The notes under the pieces were generated by a model that had not been told where the DNA came from, searched no databases, and saw only the letters and a program-made list of their open reading frames with translations. This document shows positions 38,807 through 48,626 of a DNA stretch of 64,000 bases, one piece after another; position 1 is the first letter of the stretch, and every line of letters starts with the position of its first letter. Origin of the DNA: Ricordea florida. Its lineage: Eukaryota > Cnidaria > Anthozoa > Corallimorpharia > Ricordeidae. The position numbers and the translations under genes are program-made. The DNA is taken from positions 16,181,185 through 16,245,184 of the forward strand of contig OX453281.1 in NCBI GenBank assembly GCA_949710005.1, written 5' to 3'.

Positions 38807-41184
38807 ACAATCTCTTATATGGTGTTTTAACAGAAATCTGTAAGCTTGACTTTCCTTGCAACCACGTCTTGCTATTTTATCTGGTCTTCAATAATGACTA
38901 CAATCACGACATAACATGGATTTTAAATAACGTTTTAAATGCTACAAGATGGTGAAAATTGCATGTTCATCCCTAAACTGTGTATCGAAGACTCATTTGA
39001 TGAACTTGAGTACTGTCTGAGCAGTATGTTATAGAATCAGCTGTCTTAAGCAAATATCTTGACAGCCAAAATACAATACGATTGCGAATTACAGTCAATT
39101 TGACTTTCTACGTAAATATTGCCCTTTCGTAATACTACTAACCTGCAACGTTTCAGCATTGCAAGGATTCTGTAGGACAAGATATCGTAGAATTACTTTC
39201 ATTGTAAGGCCTATAGGCAATATGTATAAAGTGCGCATGCGTATGATAGAAAACGATCTTTCCTTACACCACATGGAATTCTAGTCGTTGCAATCAAAAT
39301 TTTACTCGTTATCTAAATCATGGTGTATATCCTACTATTACAAATAGATAAAACATTCAAAATGATTCGATAACTTACCCCCATAGATGACGGTCCTACT
39401 GCCCATACAATCTCTTATATGGTGTTTTAACCAAAATCTGTAAGGCTGACTTTCCTTGCAACCACCTATTGCTACTTTATCTTGTCTTCAATAATGACTA
39501 CAATCACAACATAACATGGATTTTAAATAACGTTTTAAATGCTACACGATGGTCAAAATTGCATGTTTATCCCTAATCTGTGTAATGAACACTCATTTGA
39601 TGAACTTAAGTACTGTCTGAGCAGTATGTTATAAAAGCAGCTGTCTTAAGCAAGTATCTTGACATCTAAAATTTAATACGATTGCGAATTACAATCAATT
39701 TGACTTCCTACGTAGATATTGCCCTTTTCGTAATACTACAAACCTGCAACGTTTCAGCATTGCAAAGATTCTGCAGGACGAGATATCGTAGAGTAACTTT
39801 CATTTTTAGGCCCTTAGGCAATATGTATGAAGTGCGCATGCGTACGATAGATAACGTTCTATCCTTACATCACATGGAAATCTAGTCGTTGCAATCAAAA
39901 TTTTACTCCTTATCTAAACCATGGTGTATATCCTAATATTACAAATAAATAAAACATTCAAAATGATTCAATAACTTACCCCCATAGATGACGGTCCTAA
40001 AGCCCATACAATCTCTTATATGGTGTTTTAACCAAAATCTGTAATGCTGACTTTCCTTGCAACCACGTCTTGCTATTTTATCTGGTCTTCAATAATGACT
40101 ACAATCACGACATAACATAGATTTTAAATTACGTTTTAAATGCTACAAGATGGTTAAAATTGCATGTTCATCCCTAATCTGTGTATTGAAGACTGATCTG
40201 ATGAACTTGAGTACTGTCTAAGCACTATGTTATAGAATCAGCTGTCTTAAGCAAATATCTTGACAGCCAAAATACAATACGATTGCGAATTACAATCAAT
40301 TTGACTTTCTACGTAGATATTGCCCTTTTCTTAATACTACAAACCTGCAACGTTTCAGCATTGCAAAGATTCTGCAGGACGAGATATCGTAGAATTACTT
40401 TCATTGTAAGGGCTATAGGCAATATGTATGAAGTGCGCATGCGTATGAAAGAAAACGTTTTTTTCTTACATCACATGGAAATGTAATCGTTGCAATCAAA
40501 ATTTTACTCGTTATCTAAACCTTGGTGTATATCCTTCTATTACAAATATATAAAACATTCAAAATGATTCTATAACTTACCCCCATAGATGACGGTCCTT
40601 CTGCCCATACAATCTCTTATATGGTGTTTTAACCAAAATCTGTAAGGCTGAATTTCCTTGCAACGACCTATTGGTATTTTATCTTGAGTTTAATATTGAC
40701 TACAATTACGACATAACATGGATTTTAAATTAACTTTTAAATGCTACAAGATGGTGAAAATTGCATGTTCATCCCTAATCTGTATATTGAGGACTGCTTT
40801 GATGAATTTGAGTACTGTGTGAGCAGTATGTTATGGAATCAGCTGTCTTAAGCAAATATCTTGACAGCCAAAATACAATACGATTGCGAATTACAGTCAA
40901 TTTGACTTTCTACGTAAATATTGCCCTTTCGTAATACTACAAATCTGCAACGTTTGAGCGTTGCAAAGATTCTGCAGCAAGAACTATCGTAGAGTTACTT
41001 TTATTGTTAGTGCCTTAGGCAATATGTATGAAGTGCGCATGCGTATGATAGAAAACGTTCTTTCCTTACATCACATGGAAATGTAATCGTTGCAATCAAA
41101 ATTTTACTCGTTATCTAAACCTTGGTGTATATCCTACTATTCCAAATAGATAAAACATTCAAATTGATTCGATAAGTTACCCCC
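38807..41184. repeat. 600-bp satellite, second block (about 4 monomers)
   Basis: The array resumes exactly where it was interrupted at 30889. These monomers are diverged edge-type copies; for example, several carry CCCTTTTC where interior copies have CCCTTTC. The block ends in TTACCCCC (41177-41184), where the Polinton inserted. Confidence 0.95.
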
Positions 41185-41581
41185 AGTAGAGGGTAAATGG
41201 GGGTACTAGGAGAAATTTAAAAAAATGTTAAATAAAAAAATATTACAAAAAATATTACTAAAGATTTCATTAAAAATTTTACAAAAAAAGATACAAAAAT
41301 GAGGAAAATTTTATCAAGGATTTTATCAAGGATTTTATCAGGGAATTTATAGGGAAATAAAAAAAAAAAATAAAATTGAATTCAATTGTTATTTAAAAAC
41401 AAAAATAATAAAAGTAAAAAATGGAAGAGTTACAAAAGAAAAAAGTTGTAGAATTAAAGCAAATGGCTAAAGACCACGGTGTTGAAAAAATTTATAAATT
41501 GACTAGAAAAGAACAACTCATTGAAGTGTTGAGTAATATTTCAGAAGTTATGGAAGAGATGCGAAATCTTCAGAAACAAAG
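41185..41581 (+). repeat. left Polinton terminal inverted repeat (397 bp)
   Basis: It matches the reverse complement of 56650-57045 with only two differences that I could see: one substitution about 27 bases from the end and one base in a poly-A run. It contains a tandem ATTTTATCAAGG repeat near 41310-41340, an AT-rich presumed promoter, and the first 53 codons of the polymerase gene. Such close identity implies recent insertion or ongoing replication-based copying. Confidence 0.94.
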
Positions 41582-44500
41582 AATCATTCTTGACGAGCCA
41601 ATACCTAAGATTAATGTTCGAACTCTAAAACCAAAAACCCCAAAACCAAAACCCCCAACCATATCAATTAAAAATTTGAAAAGTAAAGTTGTCAAACCAA
41701 TAATGAAAGATATTAACAAGTTCGCAGATTGGATACTATCTTATGTACCAGAACCCCCTAAAAAGATTGTAGATAAACGAATAGAAAGTATGAAGGAAAA
41801 GTTTAACAAAATATTTAAACGTTTAAATCAAAAAGAAAATTCGAATGAAAAGGCTGATCAAATAAGAAAACGCTTTGCTCCGAAAGAAAGTCTGAAGGAA
41901 AGATTTAAAAGAACGTTTAAAAAATCTACCACTGAATATGAAGAAAAAGAAGATTTCACCCCAATAGAACAAGAAACAGCGTTTGATAAGTATCTGAAAA
42001 CATACAGGATATATGGTAATAAAGGGTATGATGAAAAGGTATTTATAAAAAAAATCAAACCAAAAGTTATAGAATTAATTAATCAGCATAAGAAACCACT
42101 GAAGGTTAAATTTATTCTTTTTTGTAAATTTATAAAAGAGAATCCTAATACACTAGATTTTGATGAAGCATATCCACCATTTCATACTAAACAACCAGAA
42201 ACGATAACAGCGTCAACCGATTTATCTAACTTATTCGATGTGATGGTTAGTTACCAACTTGAGTCGTTTAAGAAGTTTACAGAAAATGGTTCTGGCTGGG
42301 TATTTGATCAAGTTCTATACTTTGATATAAAAATTGACCCATTTGAACCACTTTTAGGAAGTTCTTATATTCCATTGCCAAAAATTTTAGCAAACAAAAA
42401 GTCAATTGTTAACCTTAAGAATGAAAATGATAATAAGTGTTTTAGACACGCAGTAGCAGAAGGTGCATTTCCCAGAGATGTTCACCGGGAGAGGGTAAAT
42501 AAAGAGCTGATAGAGAATGAAGAGAAGTTGAACTGGGGAGGAATAAATTTTCCCGCCGAATGGAAAGATATTGATAAGTTTGAAAAGCAAAACAACTACT
42601 ACGTGATTAATGTCTATGGATATGATAATGATGATGATAAATGTGGAGTATACCCACTAAGAATAAGTGATAAACAAAGCGGTTATTTGATAAACTTGCT
42701 TCTAATATCAAACGATGAAACAAACCACTACTGTTTGATAACTAATTTTAGCGGATTGGTAGTTTCACAAGTTACTAAACATAAAGCTAAGATTTACGTA
42801 TGTTATAGATGTCTTTATCACACTCATAAAAAGGAAACATTAGAAAATCATATGACATATTGCAGCGAAAACGAGCCTGTTAGGAGTGAAATGCCATTGG
42901 ATAAAGATGGAAATCCTGAATATATTAAATTCATTAATTATTACAAAAAAATTCGAGTGCCCTTTGTTGTATATGCCGACTTTGAGTGCTATCCAGAGAA
43001 AATAGATACCTGCTCGCCAGATGAAAGTAAAAGTTTTACTAAACAATATCAAAAGCACAAACCATCTGGATACTGTTATATAATAAAGTTTTTTGATGAA
43101 AATTATGAAACCTTTATTAGACAATACACCGCCGAATCCTCAGATGAAGATGTGGGAAAGAGATTTATTGAAGAATTAGAGAAGGATGTTAGAGAAATTT
43201 ACAAAAATATAAAACCTAACAAGAAATTGAATTGGATGACACAAAGGGAAAAATTCAACCATAAAAATGCCACTCATTGTCATATATGTGAGGGTGAATT
43301 ATTGGAAAAAGATAAGGTAAAAGACCACTGTCACTATACAGGAAAGTATAGAGGAGCAGCTCATAGTAAATGTAACTTAAATTATAAAATTACAAAATTT
43401 TTCATACCAATTATCTTTCATAACCTATCAGGATATGACTCACATCTTTTTATTAAGAATATTGGTATAACAAAAGGTAAAGTAGATTGTATACCTAATA
43501 ATGAGGAAAAATATATTTCTTTTACAAAAAAGATTTTACTTGATAAATTTTTAGATAAAAAAGGTAAGGAAAGAGAAGTGAAGTGGGATCTTAGATTCAT
43601 AGATTCATTCAAATTTATGCCAACCAGTCTTAGTAGTTTAGTTGACAATCTTACAAAATGTGGAAAGTGTGAGGCCTGCAAACCATGGGATTGCATGAAG
43701 AGATACATAGAAGATGAAAAGATTGTTCAGTATAAAGGTATTGGTAATTGTGAAAAATGTAAGAATTGTTTATTAGCAAAAAGTAAGTGTCTTTCCTCAA
43801 AAGATGAGAAATTAACTGAAACGAAAAAGAAATTTGGGGATAAGATGTATTTAATGTTGAGAAAGGGTGTATTTCCATATGATTGGTTTGATAGCTTTTA
43901 TAAACTAAATGAAACTAAACTTCCACCAAAAGATGCATTTTACTCAAAACTAAACGACGAACATATAACAGAAGACGACTATCAATATGCTAAAAAGGTA
44001 TGGAAAACTTTTAATATGAAAACAACGAGGGATTATCATGATCTATATCTTATATCAGATGTACTATTTTTAATGGATGTATTCGAGAATTTTAGAGATG
44101 TTTGTCAAAAGAATTATGGTTTAGATCCAGCTCACTATTATACAGCACCTGGATTAGCTTGGGATGCTGCATTAAAGATAACAAAAGTGAATTTAGAGCT
44201 GTTAACTGATATCAACATGCTACTTATGTTTGAGAGAGGGGTTAGAGGGGGTGTATCCCAGATTTCTACTAGATATGCAAAAGCTAATAATCCATACATG
44301 AAAGAATATAATCCAAACGAGAAAAAAAAGTATATTGCATATCTTGATGCGAATAACTTATATGGAGGGGGAATGAGTAAACCACTACCTACTCACGGTT
44401 TTAGATGGATTACTGATCAAGAAGAGATTAAAAACTGGAAAAATATCCCCTGTATATTAGAGGTTGATTTAGAATATCCTCATCACCTACATGATTTACA

Positions 44501-45560
44501 TAATGATTATCCTTTAGCTCCAGAGAGAATTAAGGTTAATGGGGTTGAGAAACTGATTCCAAACCTAAACAATAAGAAAAATTATGTTGTTCACCGTGAG
44601 ACCTTGAAACTTTATGAAAGCCTAGGATTAAAAATCACAAAGATTCATAGAGGTATTACATTCAAAGAGTCTACATGGTTAAAACCATACATTGACTTGA
44701 ATACTAATCTAAGATCAAAAGCAAATAACGACTTTGAAAAAGATTTCTTCAAGTTAATGAATAACTCTGTCTTTGGTAAAACCATGGAAAACATTAGAAA
44801 TAGGGCAGACATTAGATTAGTTACAAATCAAAAAGATGCTAAAAAATTAATAAAACAGCCTTATTATCAACATCGTACTATCTTTTCTAAAAATTTAGCA
44901 GCTATTCATATGAAGAAAAAAAAGATAAAATTCAATAAACCTGTTTACTTAGGAATGTGCATTCTAGATTTAAGCAAAACAGTAATGTATGATTTTCACT
45001 ATAATTATATCAAACCTAAATATGGAGAAAAGGCTAAATTGTTGTTCACAGATACAGACAGCCTTGTATATGAGATAGAGACAGAGGATTTCTATAAGGA
45101 TATCAGTCTAGATGTTAGAGAAATGTTTGACACCAGTAATTATCCTAAAGTTCACCCATCCGGTATTGAGACCGGTGTAAACAAAAAATTAATAGGTAAG
45201 TTTAAGGATGAATGTGGTGGAAAACAGATAATTGAATTTGTCGGTCTAAGACCAAAGCTATACTCTATATTGATGGATGGTGGTAAAGAGATTAAAAAGG
45301 ATAAGGGGGTAAAAGCATCAGTTGTAAAAAAGACAATAAGTCACAATAATTACAAGGATTGCCTATTCACTAAAGAACCTCAAATGAGGCAGATGAATGT
45401 AATTAGAAGTCACTTACATGATGTTTATACCGAAACCATTAATAAAGTTGCACTATCTGCCGATGATGATAAGAGAATAATTTGTAAAGATGGAATACGT
45501 ACTTATGCTATCGGACATTATCTTTTCAAAACAGAATCTGGAGGTAGTTCAGTATCATAA
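41421..45560 (+). CDS. protein-primed DNA polymerase B with N-terminal SAP-like module (1379 aa)
   Basis: Replicates the element's linear DNA. Residues 1-50 form a lysine-rich SAP-like helix pair encoded inside the left terminal repeat. Residues about 330-450 form a module starting NKCFRHAV and ending NHYCLITNF, followed by a C2H2-like finger (CYRCLYHTHK, HMTYC, about 456-480). Exonuclease motifs follow: Exo I YADFECY (about 518), Exo II HNLSGYDSHLF (about 667) and Exo III YLISDVLFLMDV (about 875). An endonuclease VII-like zinc cluster (CHIC ... DHCHYTGKYRG ... CN, about 618-650) lies between Exo I and II. Polymerase motifs A (YLDANNLYGG, about 973), B (KLMNNSVFG, about 1110) and C (TDTDS, about 1211) are intact. 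The stop overlaps the end of the convergent integrase by 43 bp. The start is supported by the identical start at the other element end. No GGTCTAAAGA box precedes it. Confidence 0.96.
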   Translation: MEELQKKKVVELKQMAKDHGVEKIYKLTRKEQLIEVLSNISEVMEEMRNLQKQRIILDEPIPKINVRTLKPKTPKPKPPTISIKNLKSKVVKPIMKDINKFADWILSYVPEPPKKIVDKRIESMKEKFNKIFKRLNQKENSNEKADQIRKRFAPKESLKERFKRTFKKSTTEYEEKEDFTPIEQETAFDKYLKTYRIYGNKGYDEKVFIKKIKPKVIELINQHKKPLKVKFILFCKFIKENPNTLDFDEAYPPFHTKQPETITASTDLSNLFDVMVSYQLESFKKFTENGSGWVFDQVLYFDIKIDPFEPLLGSSYIPLPKILANKKSIVNLKNENDNKCFRHAVAEGAFPRDVHRERVNKELIENEEKLNWGGINFPAEWKDIDKFEKQNNYYVINVYGYDNDDDKCGVYPLRISDKQSGYLINLLLISNDETNHYCLITNFSGLVVSQVTKHKAKIYVCYRCLYHTHKKETLENHMTYCSENEPVRSEMPLDKDGNPEYIKFINYYKKIRVPFVVYADFECYPEKIDTCSPDESKSFTKQYQKHKPSGYCYIIKFFDENYETFIRQYTAESSDEDVGKRFIEELEKDVREIYKNIKPNKKLNWMTQREKFNHKNATHCHICEGELLEKDKVKDHCHYTGKYRGAAHSKCNLNYKITKFFIPIIFHNLSGYDSHLFIKNIGITKGKVDCIPNNEEKYISFTKKILLDKFLDKKGKEREVKWDLRFIDSFKFMPTSLSSLVDNLTKCGKCEACKPWDCMKRYIEDEKIVQYKGIGNCEKCKNCLLAKSKCLSSKDEKLTETKKKFGDKMYLMLRKGVFPYDWFDSFYKLNETKLPPKDAFYSKLNDEHITEDDYQYAKKVWKTFNMKTTRDYHDLYLISDVLFLMDVFENFRDVCQKNYGLDPAHYYTAPGLAWDAALKITKVNLELLTDINMLLMFERGVRGGVSQISTRYAKANNPYMKEYNPNEKKKYIAYLDANNLYGGGMSKPLPTHGFRWITDQEEIKNWKNIPCILEVDLEYPHHLHDLHNDYPLAPERIKVNGVEKLIPNLNNKKNYVVHRETLKLYESLGLKITKIHRGITFKESTWLKPYIDLNTNLRSKANNDFEKDFFKLMNNSVFGKTMENIRNRADIRLVTNQKDAKKLIKQPYYQHRTIFSKNLAAIHMKKKKIKFNKPVYLGMCILDLSKTVMYDFHYNYIKPKYGEKAKLLFTDTDSLVYEIETEDFYKDISLDVREMFDTSNYPKVHPSGIETGVNKKLIGKFKDECGGKQIIEFVGLRPKLYSILMDGGKEIKKDKGVKASVVKKTISHNNYKDCLFTKEPQMRQMNVIRSHLHDVYTETINKVALSADDDKRIICKDGIRTYAIGHYLFKTESGGSSVS

Positions 45561-46558
45561 GGTACAATCTGTAACTCTTCCCTTACAAAACCGCGTCTAG
45601 GCCCATCTACTAAATAATACAAAACTGGTTGATTAGATGAAACCACACTCCTAGAAATATCATAAACCTGAATACTCCAAATAGGATCAGTAGCTCTTCT
45701 TCGTTCTCCACCTTCAAGCTCGCCAGGAGATAATAAATATCTAACTTTAACATCGACTGGCAACCTAACTTCATCAAGACCGACAACTCTCTTATATTTT
45801 TTAGGTTCAATATCAACTTCTTTCTGTTTTATAGCCTTATCAGGCTCTTTACCAGTTATTCTTGTTGGTGTATTATTCAAAGTTTTTAGAATATCTGGTA
45901 ATCTTTTAACCCATACTCTTGATCGGGAGGACCCCTCCCCGCCTTCGGCGGATCTTTCATCACTAATCATTTCTTGCGCATATTGATGACTAAATAATCT
46001 TTCGCCTAATATTCTGTTTGCCCTTTCAACAAATGCTTGAGCTCTATGGTTTCCAGCTTCACTTCTCTGAATTTTCACATTATGGTAATTCATAAGTTTT
46101 GTAACCTCGCCCATAAATTCTTTTCCAGGATCAACCATTAATGTTTTGGGGTATTTCATTTTCACTTCGCGGTCTATTTTTCTAGAATATATTTTCGTAA
46201 AAGCATTTGAAATTTCCCGACTTTCTTTTGAGGTTAATGGTTCTGCATCTTTGTATCTCGAGGCAACATCGACCACAACTAATGCGTATTTATATGTTTT
46301 TCTTCCAACTCTATCATGAGGTAAAAATAATAAATCTGCTTGGTGAATCTGATTCGGTTTATCCACAGCCCAGTGTGGTCTTGGAATATACTTGGGAGCT
46401 GGTAGATAGATTTGCCATATTGCTTGTTTTTGTAACCATTGTTTTGCTACATCTTCACTTACTTTCGCCTTCTCAGCTAATTTAGTAATTGCAGAATATC
46501 CTTTCCAATATCCCTCAGTTGAATAATATACTTTAGATAAAACGATTTCGTTACTCAT
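45518..46558 (-). CDS. retroviral-type integrase (346 aa)
   Basis: Inserts the element into host DNA. After an N-terminal helical region (residues 1-60) comes an rve catalytic core with Asp75 (QADLLF), Asp143 (MVDPGKEF) and Glu178 (AFVERANR); the spacing of 35 between the second Asp and the Glu fits D,D-35-E integrases. The C-terminal part (about 240-346) is rich in predicted beta strands, as in the SH3/chromodomain-like tails of Polinton integrases. Residues about 198-216, rich in Ser, Gly and Arg, are encoded by a GC-rich palindromic insert (45921-45954) that keeps the frame. The 3' end overlaps that of the polymerase. Its ATG is 34 bp from the divergent capsid candidate. Confidence 0.95.
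   Translation of the reverse strand: MSNEIVLSKVYYSTEGYWKGYSAITKLAEKAKVSEDVAKQWLQKQAIWQIYLPAPKYIPRPHWAVDKPNQIHQADLLFLPHDRVGRKTYKYALVVVDVASRYKDAEPLTSKESREISNAFTKIYSRKIDREVKMKYPKTLMVDPGKEFMGEVTKLMNYHNVKIQRSEAGNHRAQAFVERANRILGERLFSHQYAQEMISDERSAEGGEGSSRSRVWVKRLPDILKTLNNTPTRITGKEPDKAIKQKEVDIEPKKYKRVVGLDEVRLPVDVKVRYLLSPGELEGGERRRATDPIWSIQVYDISRSVVSSNQPVLYYLVDGPRRGFVREELQIVPYDTELPPDSVLKR
45921..45954. repeat. GC-rich palindromic insert within the integrase gene
   Basis: The 34-base segment runs from GATC to GATC and contains GGGAGG paired with CCTCCC, and the perfect hairpin CGCCTTCGGCG. Its base composition contrasts sharply with the AT-rich gene. Similar cores (CCCCGC-n-GCGG) occur near 47868-47932, 49556-49580, 49711-49733 and 52281-52305. 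Confidence 0.75.
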
Positions 46559-46592
46559 TTAAAGATTACCCCTCCCTTCCTTAAAATAAAAT

Positions 46593-47837
46593 ATGACAAC
46601 CGTATCTGAAAAAATTAACCCAAACAGGATTCCAAGAGATCCACTAGGGTTGAAAGCGGAATCAACATTGAATAGAATTACACTAAATCCTTCATCAGCT
46701 AATCCTGGAGAAACACTATATATAAATATTCCTAAACTTTCAGAAAATTTAGTTATTGTACCTGGAAGTGTATCTCTAGTATTTAACTTAAATGTTGACG
46801 GCCATGAAGATAACACCCTAGTGAATAATGTAGGCAGCAGCCTTGTATCCAGACTCAGGGTTCTTTTTGGAGGTGAAACACTACAGGATAATCAAAGATA
46901 CGATCTATTTCAAACATACCACGACTTATTCTTAACAGATGAAGAACGAGAGGATAGATTAAGACAGGGTATTTCTTCTGAAAACATGAGAAAGCTCCGG
47001 ACAAATGCAGGCGATAAGGTTGACACAGATGCGAAGGAAGTAGCTCTTGCAGTAGTACACAATACCAAGTATCATATCCTACTAAACCATCCTATTCTCA
47101 ACGATCATGGAGTTTTCTACCCAAAGGCATTAGAGCATCAACTAATCTTTGAGATTACACTGGCGCCAGTTAACGATATTGTTGTTTATTCTGACGCGGC
47201 CAAGGCTCCAAATTACAAAATCACAAACCTTGAGTTGGAATATTCTTGTATATCAAGTGAATACTTAGCTCGCGAGGCACAGGCAGCTTATCAGGTTGGC
47301 AAAGGATTCTATTATGAAAATGTCACCCTACACAAAACTTTCACCATATCCAGACCTACAGACAGCGTTATAAACCAGCATATTAATCTGCCTAGAAGGG
47401 CAATCACAGGCATATTATGTTTGTTTACATTACCATATGCAGGAGGAGCGCGAGATTCTGAGAATTTTTTCAATCCTGGTATCACCTCAATCAATATCGA
47501 TGTTAATGGGGTGCCAAATCGTTTCTACTCTAAGGGAATGGTGTCTTCAGACCTATGGGAGTCGGTAAAGAAACGTTTCGGACCGCCCGGAGGGAGGCAC
47601 TCGGTAAATGAAAAGGATTTTTATAGTAAAAAGTTTGCTTTGTGGATAGATTTGAGAACTCAACCAGATAATGATATTCATGGAGGAGGGCTAGCCTTAA
47701 ACAATGCACAAGATGGTGTAAAAATAGAAATGAAAAGAAAAGTTAGCGGGTCTAGTATTATGACTTGTTACATGTTTGTTGTGGCTGATGCGTTAATGGA
47801 GGTTATGAATTCAAACTTAAGATCAATCATGTACTGA
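46593..47837 (+). CDS. probable double jelly-roll major capsid protein (414 aa)
   Basis: I judge this the best candidate for the major capsid protein. The N-terminal half alternates short hydrophobic strands with turns (ETLYINIPKL, VSLVFNLNVDG, SRLRVLFGGETL), followed by a conserved-looking NQRYDLFQTYHDLFL block and LNDHGVFYPKALEHQLIFEI, patterns that I associate with capsid proteins of Polinton-like viruses. At 414 residues it is shorter than many Polinton capsid proteins (about 500-600). It is the first gene of the rightward block and is followed by the packaging ATPase. A relaxed promoter-like ATTTAAAGA lies 28 nt upstream. The assignment is from pattern memory plus context, not a search. 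The 533-aa protein at 53039 is the main alternative. Confidence 0.65.
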   Translation: MTTVSEKINPNRIPRDPLGLKAESTLNRITLNPSSANPGETLYINIPKLSENLVIVPGSVSLVFNLNVDGHEDNTLVNNVGSSLVSRLRVLFGGETLQDNQRYDLFQTYHDLFLTDEEREDRLRQGISSENMRKLRTNAGDKVDTDAKEVALAVVHNTKYHILLNHPILNDHGVFYPKALEHQLIFEITLAPVNDIVVYSDAAKAPNYKITNLELEYSCISSEYLAREAQAAYQVGKGFYYENVTLHKTFTISRPTDSVINQHINLPRRAITGILCLFTLPYAGGARDSENFFNPGITSINIDVNGVPNRFYSKGMVSSDLWESVKKRFGPPGGRHSVNEKDFYSKKFALWIDLRTQPDNDIHGGGLALNNAQDGVKIEMKRKVSGSSIMTCYMFVVADALMEVMNSNLRSIMY

Positions 47838-47867
47838 CCGAAGGGAAGAACTTAGTTAGTCGGGCAG

Positions 47868-47940
47868 AGCCCTCCTCACTGCGCGGAAGCCGATCGCGGA
47901 AATCGGTCTAAAGACCTCTCCGCTTCGCGGAAAAGAAAAT
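47868..47940 (+). promoter_or_regulatory. GC-palindrome-rich leader with GGTCTAAAGA box before the ATPase
   Basis: The box GGTCTAAAGA is at 47905-47914, 26 nt before the ATPase ATG. Around it are GC-rich palindromes (for example CCGCTTCGCGG near 47922-47932 and CCGATCGCGGAAATCGG near 47890-47906), so the box is part of a potential stem with GGTCTAAAGACC symmetry. Confidence 0.7.
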
Positions 47941-48573
47941 ATGGAAGAATTAAGAGATAAAATTCCTTTTCACTGCATTATAACCGGACCAACAAATTGT
48001 GGAAAGACAAAGTACATAATAGATCAGCTAAGAGGTCCATTTCGAAAATTGTTTGAATTCATTGTTCTAATATGCCCAACTTATTCTAAAAATAAAACAT
48101 ATCATAATTTTGCTAGAGGAGATAAACGTTTCTTTGTATTATCGCCAGATGCTAGTAACATTGATGAGATTAATGACTTATTAACTGACTGTCAAACGTT
48201 ATTCTCTGGGACAAATACATTAATAATTTTAGACGATTGTGCTGTTTCAAGTGATCTGAAAAAAAGATCAAACAAGTTTATAGATTTAGCATTTTCTGGA
48301 AGGCATCATGGTTTATCAATGTGGGTTCTCACTCAACAATTAACATCCATAGCAAAACCATTCCGTGAAAATGTAGCTTGTGTTGTTACTTTCCATAACC
48401 CATCACAAAAAGGTATGAAGATGTTTTTTGAAGATTATGGCGGCGATTTAGACTCTGAAACTAGTAAAAAGTTTGTAGAACTACTGAAAAAAGAAAAATA
48501 TTCAAGACTTTGTTTATCTTTACGTCACCCATTTAATTGCTATTTGGAGATCCCTGAGGTTATTTCCTCGTAG
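47941..48573 (+). CDS. genome-packaging ATPase, FtsK/HerA (A32-like) type (210 aa)
   Basis: Would pump the element's DNA into capsids. Walker A is GPTNCGKT (residues 16-23), Walker B is LIILDDC (94-100), and a sensor-like WVLTQQ follows. The length matches the compact packaging ATPases of Polintons and virophages. The gene follows the capsid candidate and has an exact GGTCTAAAGA box 26 nt before its ATG, so it probably belongs to the virion-gene class. Confidence 0.9.
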   Translation: MEELRDKIPFHCIITGPTNCGKTKYIIDQLRGPFRKLFEFIVLICPTYSKNKTYHNFARGDKRFFVLSPDASNIDEINDLLTDCQTLFSGTNTLIILDDCAVSSDLKKRSNKFIDLAFSGRHHGLSMWVLTQQLTSIAKPFRENVACVVTFHNPSQKGMKMFFEDYGGDLDSETSKKFVELLKKEKYSRLCLSLRHPFNCYLEIPEVISS

Positions 48574-48589
48574 CGGGCCGGCAAAGCCG

Positions 48590-48599
48590 TTTTAAAAGA
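48590..48599 (+). promoter_or_regulatory. relaxed promoter-like box before the 192-aa gene
   Basis: TTTTAAAAGA ends 27 nt before the ATG at 48627, the same spacing as the exact GGTCTAAAGA boxes of neighbouring genes, but it lacks the GGTC part. It is a tentative match, helped by the AT-rich background. Confidence 0.35.
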
Positions 48600-48626
48600 A
48601 TCAATGTTGTATTACAAATTTAAAAT

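Noticed and set aside
43418..43878. Minus-strand open frames inside the polymerase gene
   Set aside because: They are antisense shadows of a long, motif-rich reading frame and lack any independent support.
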